A stretch of DNA of 64,000 nt. Source: Saccharomycopsis phalli (taxonomy: Eukaryota > Ascomycota > Saccharomycetes > Ascoideales > Saccharomycopsidaceae). The DNA lies in NCBI GenBank assembly GCA_020342235.1, contig CP073212.1, positions 744,001 through 808,000 of the forward strand, given 5' to 3'. Shown piece after piece: positions 19,402-32,150 of this stretch (its first letter is position 1; each line of letters opens with the position of its first letter). The notes beneath the pieces were generated by a model. It had not been told where the DNA came from. It saw nothing but the letters and a program-made list of their open reading frames with translations, and did no database searches. The position numbers were made by a program, and so were the translations under genes.

Positions 19402-21082
19402 CACGTTTTTGGGATTCGACTTGTCAACCCAGCAATGTAAGGTAGTTGCAATAAACAGCCGTTTGGAGCTTTTGAAGGTGTATGCTGTAGACTTTGACGC
19501 CGACCTTCCACACTACGGCACCACTAACGGGGTAGTGACGCAGCCTGGAGGCCATGTGGTTGCACCGGTAGCCATGTGGCTTGAAGCATTAGACTTGGTG
19601 TTTGAACGCATGAGCCATGATGAATTTGATTTTGCCTCTGTGGCTGGTATCTCTGGGTCGTGCCAGCAGCACGGATCAGTGTACTGGGCAACTGGTGCTG
19701 CTACAGCGCTTCAATCCATTCATCACCACAGTTCGTTTCATGCGGCATTGGCCACAAGTTTTAGTCATGCTATGGCACCAAACTGGCAAGATCATTCAAC
19801 GGGAGCCCAATGTGACATGCTTACCCAGTGCATTGGAGGACTGGAGAACTTGGCGAAGGTTACGGGGTCAAAGGCGCACCACCGGTTCACCGGTTCGCAG
19901 ATTATGAAATTCATCCAAGACTACCCCTCAGAGTATGAGAACACCGAGAGGATTAGCCTTGTCTCGAGTTTTCTTACCAGTGTGTTACTGGGAAAGTACT
20001 GTGGCATCGACATGGCAGACGCCTGTGGCATGAATTTGTACGACATTAAGCAGAAACAATGGCACCGCGGCTTGGCTGCCTCTGTAGCTGGTGAAGCCAA
20101 TGTTGAGTCGTTGCTTAAGCGGCTTGGTGATGTTGAGCCTGTGGGTCACAAGTCCGTAGGTAGAGTGTCGCAGTTTCTCGTAAACAAGTACGGTTTTAGC
20201 AGCACATGTGCAATTTATCTGTTTACAGGTGACAATTTGGCCACGATTCTCTCATTACCATTGGTGAAAAACGACCTTTTGGTCAGCTTGGGCACTCTGA
20301 CCACGCTCCTCATGATCACAAACGACTATCAGCCTAGCCCGCACTATCATGTTATGATACATCCAACGGACCCTATGCTCTATATGAATATGATATGCTA
20401 CCTTAATGGTGCGTTGCCGCGGAATTCTGTTAGAGATGCAGTCAATGAGTCGTGCTCATGTTCACGTGACTCGTGGGACAAGTTCAGTGAAATCTTGTTA
20501 GGATCACAATTTCCGGCTTCTGCTGCTGGTCAGATCGGCGTTTATTTTCCAAAGGGTGAGATCATTCCCAACGTAGACCATCCGTTAACTGTACGTCACC
20601 GGTTTGACACGACATCGGGAAAGCTAGGCAAGAAATTGGATGGGTCTCCAGAGACTGACGTCAAAGGTATTGTAGAGTCACAAGCTCTTAGTTGCAGAAT
20701 TAGGATACAAGAGCTCTTGAAATCCTGTGTCGGCTCGCCTATGCCGCATAAGATCTTCTACGTTGGTGGGTCTTCGCGAAACCAGGCCATAATCAATAAA
20801 TTCAGCGAGATTCTTGGTAATGAGGAACAGAAAATTAATCATGGCAGAGGGAATTTTAGAAACGCCGAACCAAACGGGTGTGCCTTAGGCGGTGCCTACA
20901 AGGCTAATTGGTCGCATTATGTCAATCAGCCTGAAAATGCCTTTGTTGGATTCAATAAGTATTTGGAACTGAGATTCGAGTGGGATAACCTTGAAGAATT
21001 TCTGGTGGATTATTGTTGGGACAAGTATAAGGTTCCTGAAATGGCTCTACGTAACTTAGAGGATACTCTACAGCTAACATAA
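19391..21082 (+). CDS. XKS1: Xylulokinase (FGGY carbohydrate kinase)
   Basis: Phosphorylates D-xylulose to xylulose 5-phosphate in the cytosol, feeding the pentose phosphate pathway. From the ATG at 19391 it is 563 residues. The ATP-site motif FLGFDLSTQQCK begins at residue 5, SGSCQQHGSVYW follows at about 88, the catalytic Asp281 lies in TGDNLAT, and the second FGGY signature starts GGSSRNQAIINKF at 459. Because the conserved motif begins five residues after this Met, no later start is possible; ATGs at 19349 and 19370 lie deeper inside SPC1. The frame therefore overlaps SPC1 by at least 11 bp. A CTG codon in SVLLGKY stands at a position that is Leu in homologues. Confidence 0.93.
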   Translation: MSSSTFLGFDLSTQQCKVVAINSRLELLKVYAVDFDADLPHYGTTNGVVTQPGGHVVAPVAMWLEALDLVFERMSHDEFDFASVAGISGSCQQHGSVYWATGAATALQSIHHHSSFHAALATSFSHAMAPNWQDHSTGAQCDMLTQCIGGLENLAKVTGSKAHHRFTGSQIMKFIQDYPSEYENTERISLVSSFLTSVLLGKYCGIDMADACGMNLYDIKQKQWHRGLAASVAGEANVESLLKRLGDVEPVGHKSVGRVSQFLVNKYGFSSTCAIYLFTGDNLATILSLPLVKNDLLVSLGTLTTLLMITNDYQPSPHYHVMIHPTDPMLYMNMICYLNGALPRNSVRDAVNESCSCSRDSWDKFSEILLGSQFPASAAGQIGVYFPKGEIIPNVDHPLTVRHRFDTTSGKLGKKLDGSPETDVKGIVESQALSCRIRIQELLKSCVGSPMPHKIFYVGGSSRNQAIINKFSEILGNEEQKINHGRGNFRNAEPNGCALGGAYKANWSHYVNQPENAFVGFNKYLELRFEWDNLEEFLVDYCWDKYKVPEMALRNLEDTLQLT

Positions 21083-21340
21083 TCTAGAAATTTTATGGAA
21101 CGGCATTCTGATTAATCTTCAGTCTACTAATTTTAGTGTGGTAGATTCCGTTTATAAATTCATTAATCTAATAATAACTCAAATAGAATATATTTCTAAA
21201 AAGTCATTTTGATGTCAAATCACATTGTACTACACACGCAATTCTTTTCTTACCATGCGTTTTTAACATGATTAACTATCTAGAGTGTTTCCAAACTGGA
21301 ATCTATTTTAACACAAAGTATCTTACTAATTCTCATGAAC
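21083..21340. other. Intergenic, 3' flank of xylulokinase
   Basis: AT-rich spacer with no recognised feature; the left arm of unique sequence ends here. Confidence 0.4.
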
Positions 21341-21637
21341 TGACGGACCTCGAATTTACGGGGCCACTTTAGGTTGTTGGTGGGTTGTTGGTGGTTTGTT
21401 GGCAAAAGTATCAGTGGGTAACAGTGTTGTGTCGGTCACAATGCACGAATTACAGCCGTAATATATGTATAATAATATATAAAAATTTGCTCCCTGATTT
21501 AGTGGACCTCCTGTCCTTTAAATACTAACTGGTGATTGCTTATTGTTCCTATTGTTCTCCTCCTCATCCTGCATATTTATTATGATTCCTTTCTGAAACG
21601 ACCTTGATTATTCGTCACATACGTAGTATGTACGTCA
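21341..21637 (+). repeat. Solo LTR, family H
   Basis: 297 bp, starts TGACGGACCTCG and ends ATGTACGTCA, flanked by an exact 5-bp duplication TGAAC (21336-21340 and 21638-21642). Further copies are at 33.7, 48.1 and 56.7 kb. No body of this family is present, so its class is unknown; orientation is arbitrary. Confidence 0.85.
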
Positions 21638-21696
21638 TGAACTGTAAAAATCGTTCCAATTACATAAATAATTTCAAAAGTAAAAGTAACAAAAAA

Positions 21697-21769
21697 TGCC
21701 CTCACTCAGATTCGAACTGAGGATCGCCACATTACTAGTGTGGCGCCTTACCAACTTGGCCATAAGGGC
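21697..21769 (-). tRNA. tRNA-Thr (AGT)
   Basis: The minus strand folds as a cloverleaf: acceptor GCCCTTA/TGAGGGC plus discriminator A, anticodon loop CTAGTAA, T-arm GTTCGAATC. A T6 terminator follows (21691-21696). Five stacked retroelement insertions begin 15 bp from its 5' end. Confidence 0.93.
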
Positions 21770-21784
21770 TAATACATTTAATTT

Positions 21785-22225
21785 TGTAATAATCACTATC
21801 CCAAATCGTCAGGATATTCAGTATTACCTCAATAAAAGTACTATTCCGAGGGGATAGAAGAAGCTTACAATAATGTTTGTTATAATAAGCTAAGATGGAA
21901 TTTCTCCCAGAGTGAGTTGAGCTTATAGCAGGTTTCCCAGCTATTTATATTATTCTATATGGTGGAGGTGTTCAATTGACTTGCGTCTGGTGGAGGCGTC
22001 AGAATCCTTTTTAGGACGGTCTAGACCTTCTTTATCCTTAATAGGGAGGAGCAAGCCTGTCTCTTGGTGCAATGTAACTTAAAGGTGAATCCTCGTAGGG
22101 CCTAGACCTTGTTCTAGGGATTCAGCTCTTCTTCATGTTGTTCATTGCCTGTTGCATGCCTTCACGTGCCATTCACGTGTACCTTCTATGCACCAAAGGA
22201 GAGGTACCGGGGATTGCCCGTTACA
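21785..22225 (-). repeat. Solo LTR, family A (Ty3/gypsy) at tRNA-Thr
   Basis: 441 bp, plus-strand ends TGTAATAATC and GCCCGTTACA, with an exact target duplication AATTT (21780-21784 and 22226-22230, the last base shared with the next element). It starts 15 bp upstream of the tRNA 5' end, the usual Ty3-type distance from a Pol III start. It is oriented like the tRNA. Confidence 0.88.
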
Positions 22226-22229
22226 AATT

Positions 22230-25200
22230 TGTAACGATAAAATATCGTTTACATTAGACACGTGTACTCCACGTGTTGGTCACATGGAATGACACGTGAG
22301 CATCACATGCCAGCGTGCGGATAAGGGATGATGCCTATGGTGACGAGAAAGGAAGTCAAAACACTGCCGTGTACTGAGACGAGTCAGGAAGAATCCCGAA
22401 AGAGGATATAAGGCAAACCTTATTGAAGGAAGTAACCCTGTCTCTGGAATAATATAAATACAGAAGGAAATAGCTAATAAATCATCAAGTAACTTAGAGA
22501 TATATTCTGAGATAACTTTACAACTTATATCTTGTAGTTAACAATACTTCATATTGTTAATTAGCCAGTTTATAAGTGATTGTAACGATACCACCAGGAT
22601 TTTATCGTTACATTTGGTAGCGCCACAAGGTTTAAGAAAACCAAGTTTGAATCTGTGATTATGTCAGATAATATGGAGGGTCCCCCTAATGTCTCATCAG
22701 GAAATGATGATGGACTTCCTAACTATTACCAAAGGATTGACTATTTTACAGGGACTGGGACAATTGATGATGCTCACCAGTTCCGAGCTGCATGTAACCG
22801 GGCAGTCAAGCCAGGTTGGACTGATCTTGACAAGATTAATGCCATAGGGTTTAAGATGAGAGGACCAGCTAGAAAATGGTTTGACGTGTACTGGGTAACT
22901 AGAAGACAGGGGCACACCATTCAAGAGTTTTGGAGAGAATTTGAAAGTCGGTTCGTCTGTTCCATGACACGAATGAAAGGCCCACAAGGAGTTTAGGGAA
23001 ATGAAGTTTTCGGCCCAGCCGGTAATCTTATTGAGTTTCAATATAAAATTCATACACATTGTGCCCTCGTTAGAACTTACCTCAAATTGCTGACAAGATC
23101 TTTTGAGACTATAATATCATGGCTCTTGATTGTGAATTTGCGATTAAAGTTGGAGACTAACCCTGAAACTTTGGAAGAAACTATGGATCGCTCGTCCCAA
23201 TTCCACGCAACTAGATGGGCATAATTTGTCTGAAGAAATGACAGACATGAGATAAGAAAAAGATGTCACCTTCTCTTTGCTTGTGTTTGAAAAATGTACT
23301 CACAAGTGTTATTATAAGGGTCCCCGCTATTATGCAGTATTGGGATTTGTTCGCCATATTATGAACAACCAGAAAAAAACTAGAGGTTATCCAACCCGTT
23401 ACAGCCAGAGAAGCGAATCGGTTATTAAAAAGGCCACCAGCATGAAGTTTTTACCATTTTGGTGACGCCGGCCTCTGGACTGGAAGAATAAATTAACATA
23501 AAATGGAATTAAGGTGAGAGTCAGCTCCCTGACTGTAAGATCGTTCTGACAGTGAGTTAATAATTCCGTCAAACGACATGCAAAGCATGAAAGACTCCTC
23601 TCCTCCAAGAATAAATTAACATAAAAAAAAAAATGTAATTAATACGAGAGTCAGCTCCCTGACTGTAAGATCGTTCCGACAGTGAGTTGATAACTCCGTC
23701 AAACGACATGCAAAGCATGAAAGACTCCTCTTTTCCAAGAATGAATACTTTATTAATTACTGAGCACGAGACGAATTTTCCGGTTAAACCGAAGTACCCC
23801 TCGGCGAACGAGCCCACCTCTCCTGCTCAAGGTCAGAGATTCCAGGAGAATGGGCCGTATTATAAACCCGCGGACGACGTACCACCTTTCGAGTCACCTT
23901 CACAAAATCAGAAGAGAAAGACTACGAACACAGAAATATTGACCGTACGATCGTCCAGTGATGACTATAATTACCAACCGACAGACCTGAGCGAAATAAG
24001 GCGACAAGTGTTGAAGACGTATAAAAACGTAATAAGAAAGGATATGAGGACAGATGGTGTTAGATTCCAAAAAGTGACTCACCACATCCATATAATCCCC
24101 GGAAGCAAGCCCAGCTATAAGAGGCCGTATAGATTGAGCCCTCAAAACAGAGAAGAGCTTAAACAACAAATAAAAGAACTCCTTGATACCAAGAAAATCT
24201 TTCCAACGTCATCACCTTTTGGTGCACCTGTTTTGTTTGTCAAAAAGAAAGACGGCAGTAAACGTCTATGTGTCGACTATAGGAGTTTGAACGATATTAC
24301 GGTTAAATCACGTTTTCCCTTACCCAGAATTGAGGACTTGTTGGACCACATTCATGGGGCCACCGTGTTCTCTAAATTGGATTTGGTAGTGGTTACCATC
24401 AATTACTGATTCACCCGCCAGATCGACACAAGACAGCCATGGTTACTCCATTCGGCCAGTATGGTTGGAATGTGATGCCATTTGGCCTTTGTAATGCACC
24501 AGCGACTTTCCAGGCTGTCATGAATGAACTCCTTATACCACTCGAACAGTTTTGTGTTGTTTATATGGATGATATTCTAATCTTCTCTCCAGATACGGAG
24601 TCTCACGCGAACCACATCAAGAAAGTCTTGAAAGTTTTGGAAGAAGTTCATTTGGTGGTCAGTACTAAGAAGTCAGAGTGTTATTTAAAACAAGTCTGTT
24701 ACCTTGGTTACAAGATCTCGGCTGAAGGTATTACGGTTCTTAATGAAAAGACTAAAGATGTCGAAAACGCCATAGTAAGGACACCTGCACAAGCAAGGTC
24801 CTTTGTGGGGTTTGGCCGGATACTAACGCCGCTTCATACCAGACTTTTCCAAAATTTCCAAACCTCTCAACGATTATTTTAATCACAAACCGGTCGCGTG
24901 GGTAGAAGTAGAAGATTCCATTCGAGTACTTAAGTATAAGTTGACACATGCTCCCGTGTTGAGAATTTTTGATCTGGATTTAATCTGTAGGGTAACCTCG
25001 GATGCGTCGAAAAATCACATTGGAGCAGTGCTTGAGCAATATGACAACAATGGGAAGATCTTGGGAGTCATTGCATACATGTCAAAGACATTACAGGGCG
25101 CTCAGTTAAACTATGACGTAAGAGAAAAGGAATTACTTGCTATCATTGAGGCTTTCAAACAATGGAGACATTACCTCACGATGCCATTTGAAGTGTATAC

Positions 25201-27194
25201 TGACCATCATTATCTCACATACCTCAATTCGGTCAAAAATGCAAACAATCAACGCCTATTGCGTTGGCAACACTTTTTAGCGGATTTTAACTTTTGTTAT
25301 TCGGTATAAACCGGGGCATACAAATGAGGCCGCTGATGCACTTAGCAGAAGTGAGCTCTCTACCGCCGTTGCCACCTTAAGAGAATTAGAGGACGATGAA
25401 GAGATGGCAGATACAGATTTGGATATTGGTCCGGAAGAGGAACGAATGATTTCCCCCGAACCTAAGTGAGACAGAATTAATTAGACTTCCACCATTTAGC
25501 AAAATGACTATTTTTGGTGATGATTACTTAAAAAGATTTATCAAACCCTTGACGGAGACATTGAATGCCCGCGAGAGAGAATGAGTTTAATCAATAAATT
25601 TAAATTTGCAACCGTTGAAGACCGAAAATATATTGCTTTCCAAACATCGGCCAATAATGTGGTTAGATAGTGTATTTCGGATTGCGGCTCTAGACACAGG
25701 TTACTTAAAACCGTGCATGAGTTCCTTGGAAGTCTTCATATGAGAATGCTTAAAATAATATATCAAATTCAAGACCTTCATCTTACTGGCCTAATATGTG
25801 GGAAACCATACGTCAATAAGTTAACCGTTGCAATAAATGCACCCAAGTGAAAGTGATCAATCAATACTCAGCCGGCGTATTACGCCCGCTAGAGGTTCCA
25901 CAAGCTCGTCGGACAGATTTACCAATTGATTTCATAACTGAATTCCAGGCCTCAGGACCTGAGAAATATGACTTAATCATGGTCGTGGTCGACCGTCTAA
26001 CGAAGCGGACAATACTAATCGCTAATCACAAGAAGGATAAAACGGAAGACGTAGCCAAACTATTTTATAAAAGAAATAACTCAGAGAACAGAATGGAGTG
26101 AAGCCCTTCCAACTGTCCAATTTACTTACAACAGGCAATCCCAAGAAAGAATCAAGACTACTCCTTCCTTTGCTGACCTTGGTTATCATCCGCGCTATTG
26201 GTCAGTCGTGACAGGCATCAACATTGCACATTACCTCAACTCTCCTTCCCACCTTACAGCATTACAGTTTGTGGAACGACAATCAAATATCGTTTCTGAT
26301 ATCCAATTGAGAATGGCAGAAGCCCAGGCAGAACAAAGTATACATTTTAATCGCAAACGAACTCCTATTTCATATGAATTAGGGGAACAGGTACTTACTC
26401 ACAGGAAACTCATCAAGGATGCTGCTCATGGGTAAACGAAATTTGTTCCTACTCATTTCGGTCCCTTTTCAATCACCAAGACGTCCGATGTCAACGCTTA
26501 TAGAGTACGGATATCTCCTCTGAAAACAATTAAGGTAAATGTCAAGAACATGAGGAAAATACTAACCTATGGAGGTTGCTAAACCAGGAAGCAAGTTGAC
26601 ACGGAACGACACAAAAATATTGCGGTGTTGAAAACAGGGTACCCTTGCACAGTTGTCCTTTATCAGGGACACACAAGAGCAGTAACAATTCCTACCAGAT
26701 GGGTACGCTCTCTTTCAGAGGAACATCGTCAGCGTCTAACCAGAGAATTACAAGCTGCCAGATCAGAAGGAAACTAAATTGGTCGAGTCGCCCAAGATTA
26801 AAAGGGGGAAGATGTAACGATAAAATATCGTTTACACTAGACACGTGGGATACACGTGTTGGTCACATGGGATGACACGTGAACATCACATGTCAACGTG
26901 CGGATAAGGGATGATGCCGATAGTGACGAGAAGGGAAATCAAAACACTGTTGAATGGAAGGACGAGTCAGGAAGAATCCCAAAAGGGATTTGAGGCAACC
27001 CTTAATTAAGGAAGTAACCCTGTCTCTGGAGTAATATAAATACAGAAGGAAATAGCTAATAAATCATCAAGTAACTTAGAGATATATTCTGAGATAACTT
27101 TACAACTTATATCTTGTAGTTAACAATACTTCATATTGTTAATTAGCCAGTTTATAAGTGATTGTAACGATACCACCAGGATTTTATCGTTACA
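22230..27194 (+). mobile_element. GypB, Ty3/gypsy element with both LTRs, broken fossil
   Basis: LTRs at 22230-22612 and 26813-27194 share TGTAACGATAAAAT and ATTTTATCGTTACA termini and are about 93 percent alike by eye, so the copy is fairly old. The primer site TGGTAGCGCC (22615-22624) matches the 3' end of initiator tRNA-Met, as in Ty3. A short Gag-like region starts at 22655. Pol pieces carry, in order, reverse transcriptase (YMDDILIF), RNase H and integrase. The polypurine tract AAAAGGGGGAAGA precedes the 3' LTR. The coding region is broken in about ten or more places. Flanks AAATT and TAATT agree at four of five bases as a target duplication. Confidence 0.9.
23481..23735. repeat. Tandem duplication inside GypB
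   Basis: A unit of about 125 bp containing GTCAGCTCCCTGACTGTAAG and AAACGACATGCAAAGCATGA occurs twice in a row between the Gag and Pol regions. The two units differ at several bases. Confidence 0.75.
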
Positions 27195-27200
27195 TAATTG

Positions 27201-27487
27201 TGTAACCAGGAAGGTACACCTCCCTGGTTAGGAGAAATGATACAGCGGTTAGAGACCCTGGTTGTATATGTGCACGTGATGGGAGGAAGCCCGGGTTATA
27301 TGTGCACGTGAGAGGAATGAAGCCCTGGTAAGGGATGAGTATAAATATACAAACGGTGGCGTGAAGGAGGTCACGCAAGGTTACGGTCATAATATTGTAA
27401 GCTTTCATATACGTGAATAAGGAATCATAGACGCCTTATTCAGCATAACCAGCATTCTCCAAAGTAGATCGGATCTAACTGGTTACA
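27201..27487 (+). repeat. Solo LTR, family C
   Basis: 287 bp with perfect terminal inverted repeats TGTAACCAG and CTGGTTACA. It sits between GypB and GypA with only 5-6 bp on each side (TAATTG and TTAAT). The only copy in the window; orientation is arbitrary. Confidence 0.7.
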
Positions 27488-27492
27488 TTAAT

Positions 27493-30400
27493 TGTAATAG
27501 TCAATATCCTAAATCGTCAGGATATTCAGTATTACCTCAATAAAATACTATTCCGAGGGGATAGAAGAAGCTTACAATAATGGTTGTTATAATAAGCTAA
27601 GATGGAATTTCTCCCAAAGTGAGTTAAGCTTATAGCAGGTTTCCCAGCTATTTATATTATTCTATATGGTGGAGGTGTTCCATTGTCTTGTGTCTGGTGG
27701 AGGCGTAAGAATCCTTTTTAGGGCGGTCTCGACCTTCTTTTGTCCTTAATAGGAAAGAGTATGTCTGACTCTTGGTGCAATGTAACTTAAAAATGTATCC
27801 TCGTAGGGCCTAGACCTTGATCTAGGTCTCAAGGTCTTCTTCATGTTGTTCATTGCCTGTTGTATGCCTTCACGTGCAATTCACGTGTACCTTCTATGCA
27901 CCAAAGGAGAGGTACCGGGGATTGCCCGTTACAGTTTCCCCCCCTGAAGCGTAGGTCGTCCCTTGACCTACCAATCCCGTAAGGCTTCGAATTCTTCAAG
28001 GTCTTGGAGTAGATGATTCATAAGTTTGTCTGAAATTTTCGCAATCCAAGGTGCGGGAATCGTGACTGGGACAGGTTTGTCCCTATAGAGTACTACCGCA
28101 TGGTGATCACTGATTTCGAGGATTAACACAATCAGTTCTATGTTTTCCTCATACCAACTACCAGTTTCCGCAAGTTCCGTTGAGTAATACTTCCTTAAAT
28201 TTTTCACGTTGACTGTTAATTTCTTTCTGGGACCTACCTGTACAACGTAGCTGTTTGGGTTGTCGGTAGGAGTCACACGGAACGGCCCAGTAAATGGGGC
28301 TTCAAATTTCTTTTCTCGTTCTGAGGACGTTGAAAGAGCCTTTCTTTGTAGTAAAGCTAATTCTCCGTCTTTGAAGGTCACATCGGTTCGATGCTTGTTC
28401 GTCTGATAACTCTGTCTAATCTGGGCTTCAGCCATGTTCAGTTTAAGCCATTCCATATTTTTATCCTGTGCTTCCACAAACGCATTGCCAGCCACAATCT
28501 TTTTGTCATTGAAAAGTCTAGGTATATCGTATCCTACCACTATCTCCCAGTATCTTGGGTGATAGCCTAGATCTGCAAAGAAAGGAGATGTTTTAATAGA
28601 TTCTTGATACTGGCTGTTGTACGCGAACTGTGCCACTGGTAACATTCGGCACCACAGGTTTCCCTGTACCTTCTTGCACACTCTAAGCGCCCGTATCAAG
28701 TTGCGATTCATTCTTTCCGTTTGGCCATCGGTTTAGGGATGTGCACTGGTGGATAGTCGATGATCAATTCCCATTCTTTCTGTAACTGTCTTCCAAAAAT
28801 TGTTCACAAATAATATTCCTCGGTCCGATATTATCGACCTAGGTACTCCATGTTCACACACAATGTGTCTGAAAAATAGTTCACCAAACTGTTCTGCTGT
28901 ACACGTTTTCTTGCATGGAATGAATTTCGCCCGCTTTGTAAGACGGTCGACCACGACCAATATACAATCGTAGCCTTCATCTTCTGGGAACCCTGAGATG
29001 AAATCCATGGAAAGATCTGCCCACCTCGCAATAGGGACTTCTAGCGGTTGAGCGAGCCCATTAGTTGCTTGGTTGGAGGGTTTGATGGCTCGGCATGTGT
29101 CACATCTAAGTAGGTGTTTGCGTATAGAACGTTCCATTCCGGGCCAGTAAAAACCCAGCGACTGGATTTGCCGTACCATCTTATGAGGACCCATGTGAAG
29201 ACTACCAGCAGCGTTGTGGTACATGTGTATCATCTTGGTCTGCCATCTACCTCTGGGTAGACATACCTTGGAGTGATCCAACAGAGACGTGCGGAAAACC
29301 AACACGTCGTTGCCATTTAATTTTCTGGCCAGATAAAAGTTCAATAAAGCTTTGTGTTCTTTCGGACACGGTGCCAGTTGAAATAAAACTTGATAGATTA
29401 ATTTAAAATTGGGGTCTGCAAGGTACTCTTCTTTTTTAATAGGTTGAGTACCAGGGTGTTTGGTCACCTCTGTGTATTGCAAAGAGCCTCCGGATCCTTT
29501 GTTAGAAGTTACTATCGCACTGAGTACACAGCGACTTAACGCGTCGGCCGCTCTATTCAAATGACCCGCCTTGTAGTGGATCGTATAATTGAAATTAGCA
29601 AGGTACTGAAGCCACCTGATCAACCGCGGGTTATCCTCGCTTTTCGACGAGTTTAAATATTTCAAAGAGTGATGGTCCGTGAAAATCTCAAACGGAGCCG
29701 ATAAGTAGTGTTTCCACTGTTTCAAAGCTAAAACTATAGCTAGTAATTCTTTTTCCCGTACCGGATACCGGAGTTGGGCATTTTGAAGTTGTTTAGACAT
29801 GTAGGCAACCACTCCTTTTGTGGTTCCATCATTATCAAATTGTTCAAGTACTGCTCCAGCCGTGAAGTTTGATGCATCAGCTGTGACTCGACACGTTAGT
29901 GCTGGGTCGAAAACAATCAACGTAGGAGCGGTTGTTAATGCCTCCTTAAGAGTTTCTACCGCCGTCTCTTGGTCGTTAGACCACTGAACTTTATCATTCG
30001 CAAACAAATGTAGGGGTCGCACAATTTCGGCAAATCCCCGAATGAAACGACGATAATAGCTTGCAAGTCCAACGAACGATCTCACTTGAGCTGGTGTTTT
30101 GACTAGGTATCGTTTCACTGCCTCTATTTGCGAGTCCGTAACATGGATGCCCTTATCCGACACTTTATACCCAAGAAAGTCCATACTTTTGAGGTAGAAT
30201 TGTGATTTCTTCGAGCTAACAATCAATTGAGCTTGCCGAAAGGTTTCTAATACCGTGCGTATGTGTCGCTTGTGGGACGCTTCGTCTGGAGAAAATATGA
30301 GCACATCGTCAATATAGACCACACAAAACTTTTCAAGCGGAAGGAGGAGCTTATTCATGACGGCCTGGAACGTCGCTGGTGCATTGCAAAGCCCAAATGG

Positions 30401-31066
30401 CATGACGTTCCAGCCATATTTCCCAAACGGAGTCACCATAGCAGTCTTGTGTTTGTCTTCTGGAGTTATCAAGATTTGATGATACCCGCTAACCAAGTCC
30501 AACTTAGAAAATATCTTAGCTCCATGTATGAGGTCCAATAAATCTTCAATACGTGGGAGGGGGAACCGAGATTTTTCTGTAATTTCATTTAACCGTCTGT
30601 AATCCACACAAAGTCTTTTGCTTCCATCTTTTTTTTTAACAAATAAAACCGGCGCTCCGTAGGGGGACGACGTGGGAAAAATTCGATTGCTCCGAATAAG
30701 TTCCTCAATTTGGTTCTTTAATTCTGCTCGATTGTCCGGACTTAACCTGTAGTAATTTTGATAACTAGGTTGACGTCCGGGGAGGATATGAATGTGATGC
30801 ATTACCTTCCTGAAAGAAGTGCCTCCAATCGGTAATTCATTACTGATCACATCGTTAAATTCCAGGAGAAGGACTTTCACCCTAGGATCCCCTGTGGCGG
30901 CAGTCAGAACCAGATTGATATTCACAGCCATGTTTGAACTGGAATTCGTGTTCCTCTTAGTGGTGGGCAACAGACCATCAATAACATCTCCAACAATTGC
31001 CGTTAGGTTGTCGTTGTGAGAGTACTCGTTATCGAGACATTTCTGCGTCGATGAACATATATCAAG
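27493..31066 (-). mobile_element. GypA, Ty3/gypsy element, partial fossil with one LTR
   Basis: The family A LTR at 27493-27933 is followed on the minus strand by a polypurine tract and a Pol region, read from about 30970 leftwards: reverse transcriptase ([23 protein letters not shown]), RNase H (DADALSR-like end), zinc-binding integrase (HxxxH and CDTC) with core (DLSMDFISGFP). The C-terminal integrase part is at 28711-27968. Gag, protease and the other LTR are absent; the left part of the body ends at an LTR L boundary. The reading frame is long, with about one break, so it looks younger than GypB. Confidence 0.88.
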
Positions 31067-31423
31067 TGTCGTAAGCTAGCGTTTCTCTCAATGGCTTCCA
31101 TATCTTACTATTGTAGATATTCTTATTCTTGTTACTATACTAGCTATTTCCTGTCCTATTTATATTCTTTCTGAGATGCCTTCAGTTATCTTTATCTCAT
31201 GACATCATTATTAGTATGACCTCATATTATTATCAGTTCACTATTAGTATGACCTGATAACTTTATTAGATTGCTAATACTATGACCTCATACTCTTAAT
31301 ATACCATAAACAGTATGATATCATGGTACTGAAGGATTGCTATTTCTCAATACCAGCTTATTTATCATGCATGATGTATATCATCATGCATTAACTCCTT
31401 CAACACTTTCAGCACTTTCAACA
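31067..31423 (-). repeat. LTR, family L (Ty1/copia), left arm of an inverted pair
   Basis: Starts TGTCGTAAGCTAGC and ends TTTCAACA. It is a near-perfect inverted match to the LTR at 32574-32921. It ends the GypA fossil on its left. Confidence 0.8.
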
Positions 31424-31941
31424 CTGGAAACCTTGCGATTGTTGGGAAAGGTACAGTTCAGATTTCTACTCCAGCTGGACCTTTTATTCTACACGATGTT
31501 GGTTACACTCCTAACGGTATTGCTAACCTTATCTTGGTTGGAAAAGCTTCTAATCATAAGTTAGAATTTCTCTTCAATCATCAAGGTGCTACTATCCGCT
31601 CCACCAAGAAAATGTTTGCTCATCGAGATCCACTTTCAAACCTTTACACTGTTTCATGTGAACCTTCTACTGTGATTCCGAAGCAGATTGCTTACAAGGC
31701 TGTGTCCTCTGGCCGTGATATTGATCGCTGGCATAGAAGACTTGGCCACCCTAGCGCTTCTGTTATGGCCTCGCTTGTTAAGATCCATCCACTCTGGAAG
31801 GCTGGTCAGAGTTTACTGAGTTGTACCGGATGTATTACTGGTAAAACTGTTGACTCTGCTCCTAAAGAACGGACCACCAATCCTTCTCAGCCACTTGAGT
31901 TAGTCCATGCGGATCTTTGCGGGCCATTTAACTACGGATCC
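31424..31941 (+). mobile_element. CopJ internal fragment (protease to integrase zinc region)
   Basis: Nearly identical to the matching stretch of CopJ-1 and CopJ-2 (VGKASNHKLEFLFNHQ, RWHRRLGHPSASVMAS, CTGCITGK). Fossil fragment with about one break. Confidence 0.85.
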
Positions 31942-32150
31942 TGTTGTAATTTGGGAAGTCTTTCTTTAGCTGACATCTTTGATAAACTGTTTGTATTAAC
32001 TTATTTATCTTATTGGTAAACTACTTACTTATTGTGGGCACATTGCCTCTTATTTGTAGTGCTCTGATTAGCTACCGCGGATACTTCGTCTAAGTGAAAC
32101 TCGTTTAGGTAGACTCGTTTATGCAGCCTCGGATTTTAATCATCACAACA
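31942..32150 (-). repeat. J-family LTR, subtype 2
   Basis: TGTTGTAATTTGG to ATCATCACAACA. The U3 carries AAGTGAAACTCGTTTAGG-type repeats instead of the TAGCTAATGCCGTT repeats of subtype 1. Confidence 0.75.

Noticed and set aside
27196-27492. Target duplication for LTR C
   Set aside because: AATTG and TTAAT do not match as 5-bp repeats; the short spacers belong to the stacked insertion site.
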